From Chloroflexota bacterium (GTDB lineage Bacteria; Chloroflexota; Limnocylindria; QHBO01): 6,969 bases of DNA. Of this stretch, positions 1 through 5,602 are shown in pieces. Under the pieces are notes generated by a model. The model searched no databases. It saw nothing but the letters and a program-made list of their open reading frames with translations, and was not told where the DNA came from. Position numbers and translations under genes: made by a program. The stretch lies in the NCBI GenBank assembly GCA_013694795.1, contig JACDBS010000007.1, positions 1-6,969 of the forward strand. The letters run 5' to 3'. Each line of letters starts with the position of its first letter. The stretch's first letter is position 1.

Positions 1-135
1 ACGCACCGCAACGCGAGGAGGTGCTGCCCGCACTGTTGATCGCGAGCTGATCAGATGTCGTCGTGAGAGTGCGCTCGGCGGCGTTTCTGTTACACCACTT
101 GACGGGACGCGGCCGAGCCACCTCGCCCCGTGACA
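1..135. other. Left edge, no clear gene
   Basis: No complete gene can be supported here. Frame 3 on the + strand stays open from the window edge to a TGA at 48-50 and would give a 15-residue tail ending PALLIAS with GC-rich third positions. It could be the last codons of an upstream gene, but it is too short to judge. A TTGACG at 99-104 resembles a -35 box, but no -10 lies at normal spacing. GACAAT at 132-137 is a possible -10 for the following lipoprotein gene. Confidence 0.25.
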
Positions 136-564
136 ATGGATCCCGTGGGAACTCTGTCGCGACAGCGCGTCACAGGGCCGATGCATATCATCTTCACCGT
201 TCTCATCCTCGGCACGCTCGTCGCCTGTCAGCCCGCCGCGCCCGAGACGGAGATGACCCTGCACGGGATCGCGCTGGCCGGCCCGGTGTGCCCGGTCGTC
301 ACTGACCCGCCCGATCCCACCTGCGACGATCGGCCGGTCGTCGGGGCCCAGATCGTCATTCGCAACGAGGCGGAAGCGGACGTTGGGCGAGTGAGCACCG
401 GGGACGATGGACGATTCTCGATCGAGCTGCCGGCCGGCCGTTATGAGCTGGTGCCGCAGCCGGTGGAGGGTCTGATGGGGACGGCCGCGGCGATCGAGGT
501 GGTCGTCATCGACGGGCAAGACCCCGACGAAATCGTGATCAGCTACGACACCGGGATCCGCTGA
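136..564 (+). CDS. Small secreted lipoprotein, carboxypeptidase-regulatory-like domain
   Basis: Predicted exported lipoprotein of 142 residues. A hydrophobic stretch (about residues 17-30, MHIIFTVLILGTLVA) ends in a lipobox L-V-A-C with Cys31 as the expected lipidation site. After a short Pro/Ala linker, the rest (about 40-142) has the alternating strands and signature of a carboxypeptidase regulatory-like or transthyretin-type beta-sandwich: PVVGAQIVI, then STGDDGRFSIELPAGRYELVPQP. Cys52 and Cys63 could form a disulfide in a loop. Such domains are binding or structural modules on the outer face of the membrane; no catalytic residues are evident. The start is uncertain. Alternatives are GTG 130, GTG 145 (7 nt after GACAAT) and ATG 181. 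The 181 start would leave a signal peptide without Arg or Lys, so an upstream start supplying the Arg residues is preferred. No clear Shine-Dalgarno is seen. The gene converges on the small membrane protein gene at 675-884. Confidence 0.72.
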   Translation: MDPVGTLSRQRVTGPMHIIFTVLILGTLVACQPAAPETEMTLHGIALAGPVCPVVTDPPDPTCDDRPVVGAQIVIRNEAEADVGRVSTGDDGRFSIELPAGRYELVPQPVEGLMGTAAAIEVVVIDGQDPDEIVISYDTGIR

Positions 565-566
565 GG

Positions 567-595
567 ACTAACGCTGGGGCCCATCGCGCGTTAGT
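567..595 (+). terminator. Hairpin just after the lipoprotein gene
   Basis: A perfect 8-bp inverted repeat, ACTAACGC (567-574) and GCGTTAGT (588-595), surrounds a 13-nt loop that contains GGGCCC. It begins 3 nt after the stop codon at 562-564, which suits a transcription terminator or mRNA 3' end. There is no U-tract, so it is not a classical intrinsic terminator. Confidence 0.45.
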
Positions 596-603
596 ACCGG
601 TAG

Positions 604-654
604 ACCGGACACTGCGTTGGCGGCTTGGCCGCCAGGGCAGCCGCAGTGTCCGGT
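604..654. terminator. Long nested hairpin between convergent genes
   Basis: A perfect 13-bp inverted repeat, ACCGGACACTGCG (604-616) and CGCAGTGTCCGGT (642-654), encloses a second stem, TGGCGGC (618-624) and GCCGCCA (628-634), with a 3-nt loop and a 7-nt one-sided bulge. It lies 20 bp beyond the stop of the minus-strand membrane protein gene and 39 bp beyond the stop of the plus-strand lipoprotein gene. It could therefore end transcription from both sides. Neither flank has a T-run, so a purely intrinsic mechanism is not shown. Confidence 0.5.
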
Positions 655-674
655 ATCTTGCTGCCCGGAGATTT

Positions 675-884
675 TCAGCCGTTGCGCTCGTGCCAGTCGG
701 GGTCGACCGGCGCGGTGGGTCCAACGTCGCCGAAGGTCGGCACCAGGACCCATCCCATGACGCCCATGGCGATGGCGAAGATGATCAGCATCACCGCTCC
801 CGCCGGCTCGTATGCCAGGAACCAGTACACGATGGCAGTCACGAGGATCAGGGCTGGGAGCGCGATGTACTTGATGAGCGTCAT
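675..884 (-). CDS. Small two-helix membrane protein, cytochrome oxidase subunit IV-like
   Basis: A 69-residue integral membrane protein. Two hydrophobic segments are clear, at about residues 4-24 and 28-49, joined by a short turn (YEPAG). A polar tail follows, rich in Pro and Asp (GPTAPVDPDWHERNG). The hairpin plus polar tail recalls the small subunit IV of actinobacterial-type aa3 oxidases, especially the EPAG...M..GW.L.P stretch, but the protein is about half their usual length. No oxidase genes are in this window, so the link is a weak resemblance only. The ATG at 884-882 has no Shine-Dalgarno, but TATCAT ends exactly 6 nt before it, which fits a leaderless transcript. The gene converges on the lipoprotein gene. 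Confidence 0.62.
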   Translation of the reverse strand: MTLIKYIALPALILVTAIVYWFLAYEPAGAVMLIIFAIAMGVMGWVLVPTFGDVGPTAPVDPDWHERNG

Positions 885-899
885 GCGCGGATGATAGCG
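885..899 (-). promoter_or_regulatory. Putative leaderless promoter of the small membrane protein gene
   Basis: On the minus strand the start codon is preceded by CGCTATCATCCGCGCATG. TATCAT (896-891) matches the -10 consensus at the critical A2 and T6 positions and ends 6 nt before ATG, so transcription would start at or next to the A of ATG. No convincing -35 is seen. Nearly the same string precedes the gene at 959-1525. Confidence 0.45.
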
Positions 900-958
900 A
901 ACTCAACGCGGCGGCCGGAGGACTGCGCAGCGGTCACAAATCTCTGTAAATCTATGAC

Positions 959-1525
959 TTAGACGAGCCAGCCGCAGTCGGTTCGGCTGACCGGGCCTGC
1001 GTTTGAGTCGGAGCGGACCGGGCGGATTCCATCTTCAGGAGCATGAGCCCGCACCAGGGGTCGCGAGCCGACGGTCTGGTCCGCGGCCACCAGCGTCGCG
1101 CGGCGGACACGTGCGTCGGTGACCGCAGGACCGACGTCGGTCGATTCGGGCAGGGTTACTGCCGTGGATGAGCCACCGGTCGCCGCGCGCGCGGTGACCA
1201 CCGAGCCGTCAGGGTAGCTGAGCCACATCCCGCGCATCCGCGCGATGAAGTGCTCCGGCATGCCGGGAACGAGCATGTCGACCATGCCGCGGCCACTGCG
1301 CCGATAGCCGCGCGGGCGCTCGTCGGCCCGGACCCGATCGACGAAAGCTCGTTCCATCAGTTCTTCGATCGCGATGCGGATGGAGTCCGGCGCCTCCACC
1401 ACCGTTCGCCCGTCGCGGAACGTCGCCCGGCCGACGACCTCGGAATCCCCGGCGTCGCGCCGGACGCTGAGAAGCTCATAGGCGAGCGTATCCTCGGTCC
1501 GCGGGTCGGCGTGCGGGTCGATCAT
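959..1525 (-). CDS. Uncharacterised 188-residue protein
   Basis: I do not recognise a family. The predicted protein is soluble, with no signal peptide or membrane segment. The N-terminal two thirds look like a folded domain: a strand-rich start (AYELLSVRR, EVVGRATFRDGRTVVEAP), an acidic amphipathic helix (DSIRIAIEELMERAFVD), a basic stretch (RADERPRGYRRSGRG), then PGMPEHFIARMRGMWLSYPDGSVVTAR. The last 60 residues are polar, low in hydrophobic content and probably disordered. The frame stays open upstream to 1825, but that part lies antisense to the 118-residue gene. ATG 1525-1523 is chosen because it sits 6 nt after TATCCT, and its first residues have no better alternative. It shares a 96-bp divergent promoter region with the gene starting at 1622. 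Confidence 0.62.
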   Translation of the reverse strand: MIDPHADPRTEDTLAYELLSVRRDAGDSEVVGRATFRDGRTVVEAPDSIRIAIEELMERAFVDRVRADERPRGYRRSGRGMVDMLVPGMPEHFIARMRGMWLSYPDGSVVTARAATGGSSTAVTLPESTDVGPAVTDARVRRATLVAADQTVGSRPLVRAHAPEDGIRPVRSDSNAGPVSRTDCGWLV

Positions 1526-1540
1526 GGCCGGAGGATAGCG
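1523..1540 (-). promoter_or_regulatory. Putative leaderless promoter of the 188-residue gene
   Basis: The minus strand reads CGCTATCCTCCGGCCATG. TATCCT (1537-1532) ends 6 nt before the start codon, giving a predicted transcript beginning at ATG. Fifteen of 18 positions are identical to the equivalent region of the gene at 675-884. There is no Shine-Dalgarno between the -10 and ATG. Confidence 0.45.
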
Positions 1541-1587
1541 CAGCGGGGTGGCGCCGCGCGGCCCGCTGCGGCGTCGCGCTCCTCGGC

Positions 1588-1616
1588 TAGAATCCGGGCC
1601 AATGGACAGCAGGAGG
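1588..1616 (+). promoter_or_regulatory. -10 element and strong Shine-Dalgarno of the 118-residue gene
   Basis: TAGAAT at 1588-1593 is a good -10 box and predicts a transcript start near 1600. AGGAGG at 1611-1616 is a full Shine-Dalgarno, 5 nt before the GTG at 1622, and fixes that start. No recognisable -35 lies 16-18 bp upstream of the -10. Confidence 0.5.
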
Positions 1617-1625
1617 AGCCGGTGA
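1602..1625 (+). CDS. Possible seven-codon micro-ORF overlapping the next start
   Basis: ATG at 1602 opens a reading frame MDSRRSR that ends in TGA at 1623-1625. The stop overlaps the downstream start as GTGA. The ATG lies 8 nt after TAGAAT, so it would be at or within two bases of the transcript 5' end, as for a leaderless start. Its tandem AGG AGG arginine codons are the Shine-Dalgarno of the following gene. It may be a coupling leader or chance; a peptide this short carries no coding statistics. Confidence 0.22.
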   Translation: MDSRRSR

Positions 1626-1978
1626 GCGAGGTCGACGAGAAGCCCTACCGCGAGATCGTATCGGCGCAGGACCCCGCGCAGGTCGACACGTGGGCCGCGG
1701 ACCTCTTCATCGACTTCGCCAAGCGCCTGGGGGTCGGGAGGGCCATCGCAGCCTTCTGCGAGGCGACGGGGCTGGACGCGCGCGGATTCCAGCGCGCCTT
1801 TCTGGTGGGCGGGGGTCCCGACCACGTGGTGGGAATCGACACTGCGGGATCGCTGGCGGCACCCATCTTCGAGCTGCCGAAGGCGATCGCCGGCCTACGC
1901 CGCATTGACCCCAACGCACAGGCCAAGCTCATCGACTTCCTGGTGCACCACCGAGAGGTGATGAGCTACACCGCCTGA
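1622..1978 (+). CDS. Uncharacterised 118-residue helical protein
   Basis: I do not recognise a family. The protein is acidic at the N-terminus (VSEVDEKPYREIVSAQDP) and appears mostly alpha-helical and cytoplasmic: helices near residues 21-46 (QVDTWAADLFIDFAKRLGVGRAIAAFCEA), then GLDARGFQRAFLVGG, and a C-terminal pair (PIFELPKAIAGLRRIDPNAQAKLIDFLVHHREVM). No catalytic motif is evident. GTG 1622 is chosen because AGGAGG stands 5 nt upstream; the frame is open further up to 1250 but there lies antisense to the 188-residue gene. Its TGA is 10 bp from the parB stop on the other strand, leaving no room for a separate terminator. A small hairpin, CCGCC (1971-1975) and GGCGG (1980-1984), spans the stop codon. 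Its placement beside parAB could be functional or incidental. Confidence 0.7.
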   Translation: MSEVDEKPYREIVSAQDPAQVDTWAADLFIDFAKRLGVGRAIAAFCEATGLDARGFQRAFLVGGGPDHVVGIDTAGSLAAPIFELPKAIAGLRRIDPNAQAKLIDFLVHHREVMSYTA

Positions 1979-1988
1979 CGGCGGCATA

Positions 1989-2984
1989 TCAATCGGCCTC
2001 GTCCGTAGCCGGCGAGCCGGCCCGCATGATCGCGATTGCATTCTCGATCTTGAGCTTGGTGATGGTCAGGTGCTTCGCGAAGTTGGCGCGGTTGACCTCG
2101 GGGATCTGCGCCATGAGCTCCGGCTGGCGCAGGATGTCGACAATGTCATCGACACCCTCGGCCAGCTTGGAGCGAGCGCCCATCAGCGCATCGTCGGCGG
2201 CCCTGCTGGCGGCGACCTCGCCTGCCACCGTTCTTGCGCGGCGACGTGGCGCACCCTTGCTGGTGCCCTCGGGTGATTCTTCCGCACCGGTGCCGGTGAT
2301 GATGCGCAGTCTGGCCAGGGTGAGATCACCGGCCACGATTCGCTTGGCGAGGCGGCGTCGCTTGCGCTCGTCGCCGATCTTCATCAGCTCATAGGCGTGA
2401 CTGATCGTGTCTTTGCGCAACGACAGGAGCTCGCGAATATCGGCCGGTGCGTCGGACAGGCGGAGCCGGTTCTCGATGTAGCCCTTGTCCTTGCCAACTT
2501 TCTGCGCCAGCTGGCGCACCGAGTAGCCGAACGTTTCCGTCATTTTGCGGAACATCGCCGCTTCCTCGAGCGGCGTGACATCCTCGCGCTGAAGGTTCTC
2601 GATGATGCTGACCTCGAGCGCGGTGCTCTCGTCGAAGTCGACGACGATGGCGGGGATCGTGTCTCGCCCGGCCATGCCCGATGCGCGCCAGCGCCGCTCA
2701 CCCGCGATCAGCTCGAACTTTGCCCCATTGGGACGAACGAGAATCGGCTGAAGGACTCCATGCTCGCGGATCGAATCGGCCAGGTCGGTCAGCGAATCTT
2801 CGTCGTAGGAGAGACGTGGCTGCGCGGGGTTCGGAAGGATCTTGCCGACCGGCAGCTCGCGCAACTGTGCCTGTGTCGCGCGTGACTCGATGAGCGACAC
2901 GATTCCGGGACCGAGGTCGGTGGCCTGTGCCTCGTCGAACAGGCGGTGAATGTTCTCGCGGAACGCGGGGCGCTTACTAGCCAA
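1989..2984 (-). CDS. parB: Chromosome partitioning protein ParB
   Basis: ParB/Spo0J-family CTPase and DNA clamp, 331 residues, which normally loads at parS sites and is moved by ParA to segregate origins. The N-terminal ParB domain shows all three hallmark boxes: NPAQPR (52-57), the CTP-binding GERRWRA (95-101) and ENLQRED (129-135). A helix-turn-helix follows at about 155-175 (VRQLAQKVGKDKGYIENRLRL). Residues 235-262 are a basic, polar linker, and the remainder is helical. The usual N-terminal GLGRGL-type ParA-stimulating peptide is not visible; the start reads MASKRPAFRENIHRLF, with scattered basic residues. The C-terminal end also does not match the usual Spo0J dimerisation segment. The TTG start at 2984-2982 is 8 nt after AGGAGGT, and it overlaps the end of parA by 8 bp, indicating translational coupling. 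Confidence 0.93.
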   Translation of the reverse strand: MASKRPAFRENIHRLFDEAQATDLGPGIVSLIESRATQAQLRELPVGKILPNPAQPRLSYDEDSLTDLADSIREHGVLQPILVRPNGAKFELIAGERRWRASGMAGRDTIPAIVVDFDESTALEVSIIENLQREDVTPLEEAAMFRKMTETFGYSVRQLAQKVGKDKGYIENRLRLSDAPADIRELLSLRKDTISHAYELMKIGDERKRRRLAKRIVAGDLTLARLRIITGTGAEESPEGTSKGAPRRRARTVAGEVAASRAADDALMGARSKLAEGVDDIVDILRQPELMAQIPEVNRANFAKHLTITKLKIENAIAIMRAGSPATDEAD

Positions 2985-3744
2985 GTTCGATTACCTCCTG
3001 GGCCAGGTCGCGAAACGCGCGGGCGGCAGATGAGTTGGTTGCGTATTCGGTTACCGGTTTTCCCGTGAGCGGCGCCTCACCCAGCTTCACCGTGTTTTTG
3101 ATCATGGTGTTGAAGACGCGGTGATCGCCAAGCTGCTTCAGGTTCTCGAGCATCTCCCGAGCGAGGACGGTCCGTCCGTCGTAGAAGGTCGGCAGGAGTC
3201 CGAGCACCTCGAGGTCATGGTTGAGCTTGATCTTGATGGTGTTGATCACCTTGATGAGCGCGGTGAGGCCCTTGATGGCGTAGTACTGCGTCTGGACTGG
3301 GATGATGACCCGGTTGCTCGCGACCAGCGCGTTGATCGTCAGCAGACCCAACGTGGGCGGCGAGTCGATGATGACGACATCGAACTGGCGATCGGCCCAA
3401 CCGGACAACGCATCACGCAGGACCATCTCGCGTCCAATGGCGGTGAAAAGCTCGACTTCAGTCGACGCGAGCTCGAGAGTTGCCGGGGCGGCCCACAGGC
3501 CCTTGGTGTTGGTCTCGCGCACGACTTCGTCTAGTGAGACGCGGTCGTCCGACAGGACATCGGCCATCGACTGCCGCACGTCGGAAAGGGAGATGCCAAG
3601 CCCCACCGTGAGATTCGCCTGTGGGTCCATGTCGACACAGAGGACCCGGTATCCCAGTTCTGCCAGCGCCCCGCCGAGATTGATGGAGCAGGTCGTCTTG
3701 CCGACGCCGCCCTTTTGGTTCGCGATCGCTATCACCTTGGTCAA
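2977..3744 (-). CDS. parA: Chromosome partitioning ATPase ParA (Soj)
   Basis: Cytoplasmic ParA/MinD-type P-loop ATPase of 255 residues, the usual Soj length. It binds the nucleoid as an ATP dimer and is released by ParB, which drives origin segregation. The deviant Walker A, KGGVGKTT (11-18), has the signature Lys11 and Lys16. Walker A' is VDMDPQ (37-42, Asp40) and Walker B is VVIIDSPP (123-130, Asp127). The rest follows the family: PVQTQYYAIKGL, GLLPTFYDGRT, and KLGEAPLTGKPV near the end. The start TTG 3744-3742 is chosen because homologues begin at this point (x-KVIAIANQKGG) and GAAGG lies 7 nt upstream. The frame is open to an ATG at 3819, but those 25 residues (HPHPPEL...) do not look like ParA. 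It is the first gene of the parAB operon. Confidence 0.94.
   Translation of the reverse strand: MTKVIAIANQKGGVGKTTCSINLGGALAELGYRVLCVDMDPQANLTVGLGISLSDVRQSMADVLSDDRVSLDEVVRETNTKGLWAAPATLELASTEVELFTAIGREMVLRDALSGWADRQFDVVIIDSPPTLGLLTINALVASNRVIIPVQTQYYAIKGLTALIKVINTIKIKLNHDLEVLGLLPTFYDGRTVLAREMLENLKQLGDHRVFNTMIKNTVKLGEAPLTGKPVTEYATNSSAARAFRDLAQEVIELG
2993..2999 (-). promoter_or_regulatory. Shine-Dalgarno of parB inside parA
   Basis: AGGAGGT on the minus strand lies 8 nt before the TTG start of parB. The same bases encode Gln-Glu-Val near the C-terminus of ParA, so parB translation should depend on ribosomes finishing parA. Confidence 0.75.
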
Positions 3745-3775
3745 CGGATCACCTTCGTGCAGCTCGGGCGGGTGT

Positions 3776-3834
3776 GGATGGACGTCACGGAGACTGCGTT
3801 GATGATAGGCGAGGGTCACGTCATCGGTCCATCC
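3776..3834 (-). promoter_or_regulatory. Candidate parAB promoter and operator region
   Basis: A perfect 8-bp inverted repeat, GGATGGAC (3776-3783) and GTCCATCC (3827-3834), brackets 43 bp. Read on the minus strand, this span carries TATCAT (3807-3802), a possible -10, with TGGACC (3831-3826) 18 bp upstream as a weak -35. A start near 3795 would give a parA leader of about 50 nt. GTCACG also recurs directly at 3784-3789 and 3815-3820. The arrangement fits an autoregulated promoter, but no operator of known sequence is recognised. Confidence 0.3.
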
Positions 3835-3837
3835 GAG

Positions 3838-3907
3838 TTATCCACAACGTGGAGAAATGTCGATGTCGTTGTGCAAAGACAGGCGTCTATACTCCGAGTT
3901 GTCCACC
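3838..3907. promoter_or_regulatory. Cluster of DnaA boxes upstream of parA
   Basis: TTATCCACA (3838-3846, +) is a perfect DnaA box. Three degenerate ones follow: TTCTCCACG (3856-3848, -), CTTTGCACA (3878-3870, -; one mismatch to TTWTNCACA) and TTGTCCACC (3899-3907, +; one mismatch to the TTGTCCACA form). The two plus-strand boxes are embedded in a longer direct repeat, TCCGAGTT(A/G)TCCAC (3832-3845 and 3893-3906), 61 bp apart. The region is visibly less GC-rich than its surroundings. It may be an outlying part of oriC, a DnaA-titration site, or a DnaA-controlled promoter for parAB and the tRNA. Confidence 0.6.
3888..3893 (+). promoter_or_regulatory. -10 element of the tRNA and carboxylase transcript
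   Basis: TATACT is a near-consensus -10, placed so that transcription would start about 3900, 18 nt before the mature tRNA. No good -35 is found at 16-18 bp spacing; TTGTGC at 3869-3874 is too close. The predicted start point falls on the DnaA-like box at 3899-3907. Confidence 0.45.
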
Positions 3908-3917
3908 ATCGCTTCTC

Positions 3918-3993
3918 GGGCCCGTAGCTCAATGGTCAGAGCAACCGGCTCATAACCGGACGGTCGCAGGTTCGATTCCTGCCGGGCCCACCA
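3918..3993 (+). tRNA. tRNA with anticodon CAU (elongator Met, or Ile2)
   Basis: A complete 76-nt cloverleaf with encoded CCA. The acceptor stem is GGGCCCG (3918-3924) with CGGGCCC (3983-3989), then A73 and CCA (3991-3993). The D-stem is GCTC/GAGC, the anticodon loop CTCATAA has CAT at 3951-3953, and the T-arm is GCAGG-TTCGATT-CCTGC. The G1-C72 pair excludes the initiator tRNA, which has an unpaired 1-72. CAU with A37 leaves elongator methionine or the lysidine-modified isoleucine AUA tRNA; methionine is favoured but not proven. The first anticodon-stem pair is A27 opposite A43, a mismatch leaving four C-G pairs. It lies 28 bp before the carboxylase gene with no terminator between. Confidence 0.95.
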
Positions 3994-4006
3994 CCACCGG
4001 CAATGC

Positions 4007-4013
4007 AAAGGAG
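4007..4013 (+). promoter_or_regulatory. Shine-Dalgarno fixing the carboxyltransferase start
   Basis: AAAGGAG lies 8 nt before the GTG at 4022. An in-frame GTG at 4013 overlaps this ribosome site itself, so it is unlikely to be the start. Confidence 0.65.
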
Positions 4014-4021
4014 TGCGTTTC

Positions 4022-5568
<1,547 letters not shown>

Positions 5569-5572
<4 letters not shown>

Positions 5573-5602
5573 GCCGGTTGCCGCGTTGAGCCGGTCGCCG
5601 TC
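5569..5602 (+). repeat. 17-bp tandem duplication at the carboxylase gene junction
   Basis: TTGAGCCGGTTGCCG (5569-5583) is repeated as TTGAGCCGGTCGCCG (5586-5600), with a 17-bp period and one mismatch in 15. The first copy contains the stop codon of the carboxyltransferase gene (TGA 5570-5572), and the second begins with the candidate TTG start of the biotin carboxylase gene. Confidence 0.75.

Noticed and set aside
63..305. 80-codon plus-strand frame overlapping the lipoprotein gene
   Set aside because: Arg/His-rich translation without structure; the overlapping frame has a lipobox and a beta-sandwich pattern.
1250..1621. N-terminal extension of the 118-residue gene
   Set aside because: Lies antisense to the 188-residue gene; the AGGAGG 5 nt before GTG 1622 marks the real start.
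1526..1825. N-terminal extension of the 188-residue gene
   Set aside because: Lies antisense to the 118-residue gene, crosses the divergent promoter region and has a composition typical of shadow frames.
2397..2885. 162-codon plus-strand frame opposite parB
   Set aside because: Antisense shadow of ParB; the ParB boxes on the other strand are unambiguous.
3745..3819. 25-residue N-terminal extension of ParA to ATG 3819
   Set aside because: Soj proteins begin at KVIAIANQKGG; the extension is unlike the family and overlaps the predicted promoter.
3838..3907. Complete oriC
   Set aside because: Only one perfect DnaA box and no obvious AT-rich unwinding element; dnaA and dnaN are absent, so only a DnaA-box cluster is claimed.
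1989..3917. parS site near parAB
   Set aside because: No palindrome resembling TGTTTCACGTGAAACA was found in the coding or intergenic sequence.
3918..3993. Initiator tRNA
   Set aside because: The acceptor stem has a normal G1-C72 pair and the anticodon stem lacks the three consecutive G-C pairs of initiators in standard position.
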